The notes under the pieces are model-generated. The model saw nothing but the letters and a program-made list of their open reading frames with translations. It was not told where the DNA came from and did no database searches. A DNA stretch of 64,000 nt from Lachnospiraceae bacterium C10 (GTDB taxonomy: Bacteria; Bacillota; Clostridia; Lachnospirales; Lachnospiraceae). Made by a program: the position numbers and the translations under genes. Below, piece by piece: positions 43,455-50,823 of the stretch (position 1 is the stretch's first letter; each line of letters opens with the position of its first letter). The DNA lies in contig FMTN01000017.1 in assembly GCA_900100095.1 (NCBI GenBank), positions 1 to 64,000 on the forward strand, in the 5' to 3' direction.

Positions 43455-45134
43455 TCACTCAGTCACAATCTCATAGCTATAATCTGCAAGATTTGCCTTT
43501 AACGTTGCCTTTGCTCCCTGATTCTCCCATGTCATGGTAAGAAGAGAACCATCCACCAGGACTTCAAAATCTGCGTCAAATCCAAAGGCCGGACATTCCT
43601 TCCGGAATTTCAAAAGCTTAAGCTGCTCCTGAACTGCCGGCCAGGTAAGTCTCTCCCGGATATCCTCCGGTGAAAGGTTGGTCCGGTTGATTTCCTTATG
43701 TCCTCCGACACCGGCACGCTTTACCGCCTCGTGGTCATTTTTCCCAAGGAACAGATCCAGGTACCAGACCTGAGGCTTACCCGGCATAAACATCTGGATG
43801 GCACGGGCAAGAAGCATCTTCTTGTCATCCTCACCGAGAGCAGAATAGTAGGTTGCATTTACCTGATAATACATATTCTTGGCGCCGTGAAGATCCTTTA
43901 CATAACCACCGCGACCAACAACAATATCAATCAGCTTCTGGATCCGCTCCTCCGGAAGGATTCCCTTTAAATCGAGAAGAGGAATGCCATCATGACAACC
44001 AAGCATGTTAACGGTATCAATTCCGTTCTGCTTCATCTCAAGGGCCCAGTCTGCCAGATGCTGACCATTCTGGCTCTCAAGAGCATCGATTAAAAGTCCC
44101 GGAAGGAAGAAGTCATAGGTCATATACCCCTTACCCGCCAGGGTCTCATAGGTCTTTTCACCGTAAGATGCATGAATCTCCGGGAGAAGCGAAAGACTGT
44201 ACTTGTCAGCAATATCCTGCACCTTCTGAAGGGTCTCCCAAGTGGAAGGCTCATTCATAAAATTCTTCTCGCCAACTGCCTTTGGAGCATAAGCAAAAGC
44301 ATCCAGACGGACGATCTTCGCACCATACTCTGCCAGGGTCTTTAGAACCGTATCATAATACTCCCATACCAGATCGGACTGAATATTCAAATCCATCTGT
44401 CCCAAATATTTTCTGGATGCTTCCAGTCCATCTATCACGATATCCTTTACATTCTCAAATCCCGTAAAGTCCATCTCAGAAGGTTTCTTTCCATTCTCAA
44501 TCTCTGCATTGATCTTCGCTGCAAGGGTATCTGCCGTAATATACTGCATCTTAACCCCGGCCTTCCTGGCCATCTTCATAAGATCCTGTGCATCCACTTT
44601 ATCGTAGCGAACCTCCTGATAGAAGGTATTCCAGTATGGAACATCCTTACCGTCCGGGAAACGGACCATAAGAATCGGAAGCCCCGGCTTACGGAAAAAC
44701 ATATCCTTGATCACTTCCGGATCCGGCTGAATATAACCATCCTCCGTCATCTTGCCATGTCCGTCCCAGAACTTGTTCCAGTTAATGAAGAAGTCCTTGT
44801 ACTTGGACTCTTCTCCATTTTCAATAATGTCCTGAAACTGAGGAGAGAGTACAGAAAGATGATTTAAGATAAAATCAAGCTTAAGATTTATCCCCAGATT
44901 CTTAATATCCTCAATCGCCTGTCTTGAAGCAAGCTGCTCGTTGATGGAGTAATCGATCACAGAGAATCCGCGATCCAGGTCTGTATTGAAGACACTTGGC
45001 AAAATATAAAAGGAATCAAATGCCCCCTTCACATCCTCTGTCTTTAACACCTCAACAATATCTTCTAACGTACCGCCAATACTGTCCGGATACGCATTCA
45101 GCATTGGGCCGCTGCTTAAATTTCTATTTCCCAT
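43455..45134 (-). CDS. GH13_18 glycoside phosphorylase, sucrose phosphorylase-like
   Basis: 559 residues, no signal peptide, so cytosolic. The alpha-amylase-type catalytic triad is visible: nucleophile Asp278 in IVRLDAFAYAPK, acid/base Glu319 in LPEIHASYGE, and Asp382 in LGCHDGIPLLD; NHLS at 91-94 is the conserved region I. GH13_18 members phosphorolyse sucrose, sucrose 6-phosphate, glucosylglycerol or related glucosides. About 60 residues (roughly 185-245) look like extra sequence compared with plain sucrose phosphorylases, by recollection only. The P-loop kinase gene is 18 bases upstream in the same operon. The substrate cannot be assigned. Confidence 0.85.
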   Translation of the reverse strand: MGNRNLSSGPMLNAYPDSIGGTLEDIVEVLKTEDVKGAFDSFYILPSVFNTDLDRGFSVIDYSINEQLASRQAIEDIKNLGINLKLDFILNHLSVLSPQFQDIIENGEESKYKDFFINWNKFWDGHGKMTEDGYIQPDPEVIKDMFFRKPGLPILMVRFPDGKDVPYWNTFYQEVRYDKVDAQDLMKMARKAGVKMQYITADTLAAKINAEIENGKKPSEMDFTGFENVKDIVIDGLEASRKYLGQMDLNIQSDLVWEYYDTVLKTLAEYGAKIVRLDAFAYAPKAVGEKNFMNEPSTWETLQKVQDIADKYSLSLLPEIHASYGEKTYETLAGKGYMTYDFFLPGLLIDALESQNGQHLADWALEMKQNGIDTVNMLGCHDGIPLLDLKGILPEERIQKLIDIVVGRGGYVKDLHGAKNMYYQVNATYYSALGEDDKKMLLARAIQMFMPGKPQVWYLDLFLGKNDHEAVKRAGVGGHKEINRTNLSPEDIRERLTWPAVQEQLKLLKFRKECPAFGFDADFEVLVDGSLLTMTWENQGAKATLKANLADYSYEIVTE

Positions 45135-45152
45135 TTTATAATACCTCTAAAC

Positions 45153-46100
45153 CTATTCACCCATATGAGCCTTGAATTCTTCAAAATCCCAAAGCTCGCC
45201 ACTTTTTGAAATAATGATCTTTGCCTTATGTGCCTGTGACTTTAAAAGTTCCTGCTCAATCTCAAGCACCATGGTTGTAAACGGACTGTCGGTCGCACCG
45301 TCTCTGTTTCTTGCCTTACGGTGTGCAAGTGTCTCCTCCGGCGTAGAATTCAAAAGAACCGGAATATCAACCCCCTTAAAGGAATCATTGTTACCGTGTG
45401 TCCACTCGATGATTAAAACCTGAATATCCGAGAAATCCACCTCGCTATACCAGAGTTCGGTATCCTCACGTCCCATTCTCTTTAAGAAAATCTTTTCATC
45501 CCCTGCCTTGAATTTCGTCAGGATTCCCTCGACCTCGGCAAAGTTGGTCTCATTCGTTGTACCAAGGTATCCTTCAAGACCCTTGCGTCCTCCCTTGATG
45601 TATGACTCCATCCATGGGTAATCGGCAATGTGATTCTTATTGGCATCATCCCCGTTTTTCATGAACTCGTGCAAAACCTTGAAATTCTCCTCGGAATATA
45701 CCCCATCGGCAAGCATCTGCTGCTGACCGCAGTAGCGGAAGATGCGAAGGCGCTCCGCATCGTTGTACATCGGGATGCGCACCGGGTAGTTATCACCGGA
45801 CATGGTGTAGGAACCAATACCGTTTTCGTTAAAATAGTAGGAGAGAAGGGAAGCAATCTCAGACTTACCCACACCGGAACCGCCGCATACGGTCAGTACG
45901 AACTTCTCCTTGTTCTCTTCCTTCGCCTGCTTTGCCATCATTGGAATCAACGCCTTAATGATCACATTGGCTTTTTTGATGTGATCTTCTCCAATCTCAA
46001 CCTTATCCCCCGGCATATCACCATGTGGAATATCCTCTGTAATCTCCGGCATGGTAAGACAGTTTTCTTCTAAAATCTTTTCTAATTTTTCCTGTAACAT
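45153..46100 (-). CDS. P-loop kinase (adenylylsulfate/uridine-kinase-like) paired with GH13 phosphorylase
   Basis: 315 residues. Walker A GGSGVGKSEIASLL, an Asp-rich substrate region (TMSGDNYPVRIP, uridine kinase/APS kinase style) and the Walker-B-like VLIIEWTHGN. Often annotated as adenylylsulfate kinase, but the layout and the next gene suggest a sugar or polyol kinase working with the phosphorylase; this is inference. A 60-residue N-terminal extension precedes the P-loop. GH13_18 follows 18 bases downstream, so both share one transcript. Confidence 0.7.
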   Translation of the reverse strand: MLQEKLEKILEENCLTMPEITEDIPHGDMPGDKVEIGEDHIKKANVIIKALIPMMAKQAKEENKEKFVLTVCGGSGVGKSEIASLLSYYFNENGIGSYTMSGDNYPVRIPMYNDAERLRIFRYCGQQQMLADGVYSEENFKVLHEFMKNGDDANKNHIADYPWMESYIKGGRKGLEGYLGTTNETNFAEVEGILTKFKAGDEKIFLKRMGREDTELWYSEVDFSDIQVLIIEWTHGNNDSFKGVDIPVLLNSTPEETLAHRKARNRDGATDSPFTTMVLEIEQELLKSQAHKAKIIISKSGELWDFEEFKAHMGE

Positions 46101-46336
46101 GGATTGTTCTCCGTTTCTTTATGAGTTTTAACCATTTCCCCTAGCTCAAGTCTTGACTTTTTGTGAGATTAGCATAAAGCTTTTGGGTATTTCTGTCAAC
46201 CGCTTGACATATAAAATCTCCATGTACAGTTTCCACAAATTTTCTAACAAATTTTTATTAAATTTGCTAAAGTTATAGGTCATTGATTGTACTACGAACT
46301 ATTTGATACGATAGAAAAGAACAAGGAGGAGAATAT

Positions 46337-47164
46337 ATGAAAAAATCCAGCTGCGCTAAATTTCTGGCCTCTGTCCTGCTTTTCACAGGTCTGTGCTCGG
46401 TTTCCCTGGTGAAGACACCTGTTGTCGCCCGCGCCAAAGAGTATACCAAGAAGCACACAGTAAGTCTTAATCTCGATGGAGCAGGAAAGAAAGAAACCGT
46501 AACTTTTACCCCGGGAAAGGCTGAATATGAGCGGTATCAGCAATTAAGCATAACCGTTAACCGTAAGAAGATCAAAACCATCAAGGCTTCCTTTTTCAGC
46601 TACTCTTATAAACTTCTGACATTGTCAAACGGCAAGACCTTCTTATATCTTTCGACAAGCGAAGAGAATGATGACGGATTGCATCATATCTACCGTTATC
46701 AGTCCGGCAAGCTTTCAAGGGTACTTGATTTCAACAAGAATGTGCGCGGGTGCCGCTGGGTGGATAAGATCAAAGTCTCCGGCAATCGCCTGATTGCAAC
46801 ACTGGTAGACTCAGAAGCACCGGGACTTGGCGTTACAACCTTCCTTGCAACCTACATCTATAAGGACGGAAAATTAAAACGTGAAAGCAACACACTGAAA
46901 GTCAAGCAGTACACGAACTTTTCAACCGGAGAGAGCGGAATTCTTGTCCTTACAACGAAGCAGTCGTTCCGCCTCTATTCTGATTCGATGTGCCTGAAAT
47001 ACACCACCTCTGTCCCGATAGGAACGCATCTTAAAGTCACAAAGACCTTCCGGAAAGGAATCTATGTCAATATGTATGTGACAGGAGACGGATACAGTGG
47101 CTGGTACTGTGGAGATGAATGCGACTATAACTACTATTTTGATGGTGTAAGCGGCGTCGCTTAA
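46337..47164 (+). CDS. Secreted protein, function unknown
   Basis: 275 residues with a clear signal peptide (FLASVLLFTGLCSVSLVKTPVVARA). The mature part is beta-rich and resembles a propeller- or lipoprotein-like fold in pattern (repeating YxxGK/DGK turns such as YRYQSGKLSR, YIYKDGKLKR), with a C-terminal SH3-like segment (GTHLKVTKTFRKGIYVNMYV, YSGWYCG). No family name is justified. AAGGAGGAG ribosome site. Transcribed away from the kinase gene and closed by the terminator at 47182. Confidence 0.7.
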   Translation: MKKSSCAKFLASVLLFTGLCSVSLVKTPVVARAKEYTKKHTVSLNLDGAGKKETVTFTPGKAEYERYQQLSITVNRKKIKTIKASFFSYSYKLLTLSNGKTFLYLSTSEENDDGLHHIYRYQSGKLSRVLDFNKNVRGCRWVDKIKVSGNRLIATLVDSEAPGLGVTTFLATYIYKDGKLKRESNTLKVKQYTNFSTGESGILVLTTKQSFRLYSDSMCLKYTTSVPIGTHLKVTKTFRKGIYVNMYVTGDGYSGWYCGDECDYNYYFDGVSGVA

Positions 47165-47181
47165 CCGTTATCGCCTCCCAT

Positions 47182-47226
47182 AAAAAAGGTGCTTGTGAAA
47201 ACGATTGTTTTCACAAGCACCTTTTT
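47182..47226. terminator. Bidirectional terminator
   Basis: AAAAAGGTGCTTGTGAAAAC is followed by a GATT loop and its perfect complement ending in a T-run. It serves both the secreted protein gene and rsmE, which end into it from opposite sides. Confidence 0.95.
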
Positions 47227-47964
47227 CTATGCATTCATCTCAGCTGAGAGCATCACAGCACCCAGGGCTGTAATAGCAGCTGTATCCGTTCGAAGGATTC
47301 GTCCTCCAAGGGAAATCAATTCCGCAGATCCGGACGCCTTTTTTATTTCCTCTTCTGCAAAGCCGCCCTCCGGCCCGATCATAATCGCAATGGAAGAAGC
47401 AGCAGCAACACGCTCCAGGGCATCCTTCGTAGGCTTCATCCCTTCCTTGTTCTCATACGGAAGCAGGAAAAGGTCGCAATCCTTCGCATATTCCAACGCT
47501 TCATCATAGGACATGACCTCATGAACCTGTGGAATAATACTGCGTTTCGACTGTCTGGCCGCCGTTTCCGCAATAGTCTGATACCGTTTCACCTTGTTCG
47601 CTTTCTTCTTGTCATCCAGCTTCACAACACAATATTTCATCTCCACCGGAATGATTTCGTACACCCCCAGTTCCACGCACTTCTCAATGATGGTCTCCAT
47701 ACGGCTCCCCTTCGGAAGTGCCTGAAACAGGTAAATCTTCTGTGACAGCTCCGTATCACCGGCTTCTTCTGTCATCTTTGCAATGACCATATCCTGTGTC
47801 ACAGAAGAAACGGTCGCATAATAATTTTTCCCCGTGGCAACGCTGACACGGATGACCTCACCCACGCGAATCCGGATGACTTTCGCCAGATGATGTGCAT
47901 CCTGACCCGTGATCAAAACCTCGTCCTGTTTTATATTTCCTTCATCAATAAATACCTGTTGCAT
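47227..47964 (-). CDS. rsmE: 16S rRNA m3U1498 methyltransferase
   Basis: 245 residues of the SPOUT-type RsmE family. N-terminal PUA-like part (ITGQDAHHLAKVIRIRVG), and the knotted SAM site IMIGPEGGFAEEEI and LGGRILRTDTAAI are characteristic. Methylates N3 of U1498 in 16S rRNA. Intact. The gene is monocistronic by position. Confidence 0.95.
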   Translation of the reverse strand: MQQVFIDEGNIKQDEVLITGQDAHHLAKVIRIRVGEVIRVSVATGKNYYATVSSVTQDMVIAKMTEEAGDTELSQKIYLFQALPKGSRMETIIEKCVELGVYEIIPVEMKYCVVKLDDKKKANKVKRYQTIAETAARQSKRSIIPQVHEVMSYDEALEYAKDCDLFLLPYENKEGMKPTKDALERVAAASSIAIMIGPEGGFAEEEIKKASGSAELISLGGRILRTDTAAITALGAVMLSAEMNA

Positions 47965-48057
47965 CTTTGCTCCTATCCAATTATCTCTATGGTATGCAGC
48001 TGATATTCTAACATAAAATGATCGTAACTGTTCAGTAGGCTGAAAAGTTACAAATAA

Positions 48058-48207
48058 TTATCCTTTTAAATGAATCAGGAAAGAAAGAACAGCAAGAACC
48101 ACAAACACTGCTCCGATCAAAAGCAGCGGAACACCTACCTGTACCTGCAACACTACGCCGGCCACGATCAACACAATTCCTATCACCAGTAACAACAATG
48201 AAATCAT
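48058..48207 (-). CDS. 49-residue membrane mini-protein
   Basis: A short frame with a strong GGGAGGAG ribosome site 7 bases before the ATG at 48205-48207. The product is almost entirely hydrophobic, with two helices (LLLLVIGIVLIVAGVVL and VPLLLIGAVFVVLAVLSFL) separated by a short turn QVQVG, and ends HLKG. It starts 22 bases downstream of the DUF4230 stop and is probably translated from the same message. Function unknown. Confidence 0.7.
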   Translation of the reverse strand: MISLLLLVIGIVLIVAGVVLQVQVGVPLLLIGAVFVVLAVLSFLIHLKG

Positions 48208-48228
48208 TGGATTCTCCTCCCTGTTTTT

Positions 48229-48900
48229 CTATTTCTGTGTCTCTTCCGTTACCCATTTCACTTTCACTTCATAGTTCCTGTAATCCTTATTCTTATATAC
48301 GAGGCTCTCCAGATTGGACTGCATACTCAGTTTCGCCCGTTCCAAAAGATCCGACTGGTCAATCACCTTTTTAAATTCGGATTTGGTTTCTTTAGCAACG
48401 TCCGGCATATCATCGAAGGTGTAATGGTTGATAATGGACCCATTTGTATCCCATACTTTGCATGGCTCGGTGTGGTAATCAAGAATTTCCACCTCAGGAG
48501 ACTGCACATATAAAACCTTCGGATCGGATGGATCCACCTGGATTTGGATTTTGTCGACGTCTTTGACTCCGGCTACCGCCTCGCCCTTATACTCTAAAAG
48601 AGCCGTTTTCTCTGTCAATGGAATATGAAAACCTGCCAGCTGTTTGCCTGGGTCCTTTAACTGGTATATAAAGTTGCCTTCCAGCTTTTGCGATGCCATG
48701 GAATTAATGTCATCAAAGGATATGGAACGGGCCCCGGCAGACGTTGCGGAATACCCCTCCTGTTTTCCCGGGAGAAACCACAAAAAGTTTTTCCCTGTAA
48801 TACCGAACTGATTTCCCACAATACAGCTGAGAATCAGAAGCAGAAGTGTACCGGCGGTCACTTTGCCCTTCCATGACAAACTGTGTTTCATTTTTTTCAT
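48229..48900 (-). CDS. DUF4230 membrane-anchored protein
   Basis: 223 residues with one N-terminal helix (VTAGTLLLLILSCIVGN), then an outward domain. ALLEYKGEAVAGVKDVDKIQIQ and VQSPEVEILDYHTEP match the DUF4230 pattern known from many bacteria. No activity is established. GGGAGG ribosome site. The upstream region toward 49160 is a hairpin-rich divergent spacer. Confidence 0.82.
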   Translation of the reverse strand: MKKMKHSLSWKGKVTAGTLLLLILSCIVGNQFGITGKNFLWFLPGKQEGYSATSAGARSISFDDINSMASQKLEGNFIYQLKDPGKQLAGFHIPLTEKTALLEYKGEAVAGVKDVDKIQIQVDPSDPKVLYVQSPEVEILDYHTEPCKVWDTNGSIINHYTFDDMPDVAKETKSEFKKVIDQSDLLERAKLSMQSNLESLVYKNKDYRNYEVKVKWVTEETQK

Positions 48901-48976
48901 TTTAACCTCCCAACCAGCAATATAATAACGCTATATTTCAGTATAATTTTTTCGTCTTACAGATGCAATACACAGA

Positions 48977-49007
48977 TTCAAGTCTCGCTCGCGAGACTTG
49001 GCGCGAG
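48977..49007. repeat. Palindromic repeat (family A, copy 2)
   Basis: Identical over 31 bases, in inverse orientation, to 17000-17030. CAAGTCTCGC-tc-GCGAGACTTG (48979-49000) is a perfect stem. It continues into nested inverted repeats: AGATTTGC (49006-49013)/GCAAATCT (49040-49047) enclosing GTCAGC (49014-49019)/GCTGAC (49023-49028). Confidence 0.85.
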
Positions 49008-49066
49008 ATTTGCGTCAGCGTAGCTGACATATTTCATATGCAAATCTCTGCGCATCCTCGCGGAGC

Positions 49067-49106
49067 GTTTATCTCAGTCGGAGATTGTAACCCCGACTGA
49101 GATAAA
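49067..49106. repeat. Palindromic repeat (family B, copy 2)
   Basis: TTTATCTCAGTCGG (49068-49081) pairs perfectly with CCGACTGAGATAAA (49093-49106), with an 11-base loop. The first 17 bases equal 14563-14579. It lies 53 bases before the GH43 start. Confidence 0.75.
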
Positions 49107-49159
49107 TTTGTTAAAATAACAGAATAGCCAAACAATAAAAGAAAAAGAAGGGGAATCTT

Positions 49160-50758
49160 ATGTTACACCAAATCTACAATCCATTTTTACCACTAAACGA
49201 ATATATTCCGGATGCAGAGCCGCATGTTTTCGGAGACCGGGTCTATCTCTTCGGCTCGCATGACAAAGAGGGGGGACATACCTTTTGCATGCTTGACTAT
49301 GCCGTTTATTCTGCACCTGTGAACGATTTAAGCGACTGGAGATACGAGGGAATCTCTTACCGCGCCAGTCAGGATCCCCGCTACCCGAAGCGGCCTTATA
49401 TGTTTGCACCGGATGTTGTATGCGGTAACGATGGAAAATACTATCTTTACTACTGTATGGCCGGAGAGTATGGAATCGGAGGCTATACGGAACCCATCAG
49501 CGTAGCTGTTGCTGATGCACCGGCCGGACCTTACACCTATCTTGGTCATGTGCAAAACAAAGACGGATCCCTGATGACCCGTTACGTCTGCTTTGACCCT
49601 TCCGTTATAAACGACGGGGGCGTAATCCGGCTGTGTTACGGAACCCGCTATGATTTTGAGGAGAGGGAGGATTTTGCCACCAATCCAAAATATCTTGAAG
49701 ATATGATGGAGATGTTCGGGAAGAGCAAAGAAGAGCTTTTGTCCTATGACGATTCTGTCATGGGTGCCGTCACCCTGACTCTGGAAGACGATATGTTAAC
49801 AGTAAAAGAGGAGCCAAAGCACATCATTCCCTACAGGGTGAAAGGTACCTCCTTTGAACAGCATCCGTTCTTCGAGGCTTCCTCTCTTCGGAAGTTCGAT
49901 GACACCTATTATTTCATCTACTCCTCCTGGCAGAACCATGAGCTGTGCTACGCCACATCCTCCTACCCGGACAAAGATTTCATCTTCCGCGGTACCCTCG
50001 TATCCAACGGAGATGTGGGATATAACGGCCGCAGCTACGAAGATAAGCTGAATATGACCGGAACGACGCATGGAAGCATCGAAAAGATCGGAGAGGACTA
50101 TTATGTCTTTTACCATCGTCTGACACATAAATCGGATTACAGCCGACAGGCCTGTGCTGAAAAGCTGATCCAGAATCCGGATAAAACCTTTGACCAGGTT
50201 CCCGTTACAAGCTGCGGACTGAATGGCGGACCTCTTAGCGCCGATGGAACCTATCCTGCCGTCATCTGCTGTAATCTGACCAATGGTAACATGCCGCACG
50301 GATGCAATAGCGTATTCACACAATCCTTCCCGAATGTAACGAACAGGGGAGAGGAGCGCTTCATCGCCGAGATCTGCGAAGGCACCCTCATCGGCTACAA
50401 ATATTTTACCTCCGCCGGCAAAGTTAACTTAAAAGTACGAGCAAGACTGGAATGTGAAACGACACGGGTAATCTTTGACGGACCGGAACGGACGGATGAA
50501 CGAAGCGCAGAGTTTTCCGCCACCGGACACACCATTCAAAACCCAGGGCAGCCTTCCGATCAGCCCTTGCTTGAGGTACGACTGGAGGAAGGGGCAGATG
50601 CCATTGCAACCATTGACCTGTCCGAAATAACGGATACCTGGGGAGAATTTACCACCGCAATAGACCTTCCCCTTCATCCTTTTGCCCTCTATTTTGTATA
50701 CCATGGTAAAAATCCGATTCAGATGATCGATTTTACATTCGAACCTGTTTTTTTATAA
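49160..50758 (+). CDS. GH43-family glycoside hydrolase, intracellular
   Basis: 532 residues. The five-bladed propeller typical of GH43 is suggested by YIPDAEPHVFGDRVYLFGSHD, the aromatic YYLYYCM strand, VCFDPSVI with a catalytic-site Asp, and the HGSIEKIG stretch. Residues about 340-532 are a beta-rich C-terminal domain, maybe CBM6-like. No signal peptide, so it should act on imported arabino- or xylo-oligosaccharides. The substrate is not assigned. ATG 49160 with AAGGGG upstream. Monocistronic by position. Confidence 0.88.
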   Translation: MLHQIYNPFLPLNEYIPDAEPHVFGDRVYLFGSHDKEGGHTFCMLDYAVYSAPVNDLSDWRYEGISYRASQDPRYPKRPYMFAPDVVCGNDGKYYLYYCMAGEYGIGGYTEPISVAVADAPAGPYTYLGHVQNKDGSLMTRYVCFDPSVINDGGVIRLCYGTRYDFEEREDFATNPKYLEDMMEMFGKSKEELLSYDDSVMGAVTLTLEDDMLTVKEEPKHIIPYRVKGTSFEQHPFFEASSLRKFDDTYYFIYSSWQNHELCYATSSYPDKDFIFRGTLVSNGDVGYNGRSYEDKLNMTGTTHGSIEKIGEDYYVFYHRLTHKSDYSRQACAEKLIQNPDKTFDQVPVTSCGLNGGPLSADGTYPAVICCNLTNGNMPHGCNSVFTQSFPNVTNRGEERFIAEICEGTLIGYKYFTSAGKVNLKVRARLECETTRVIFDGPERTDERSAEFSATGHTIQNPGQPSDQPLLEVRLEEGADAIATIDLSEITDTWGEFTTAIDLPLHPFALYFVYHGKNPIQMIDFTFEPVFL

Positions 50759-50823
50759 GACCAAATTTCGTATAATTAAGAGCATAGGAGAAACTATAAC
50801 CAGCATCATGGAGGCGCTGCTAT

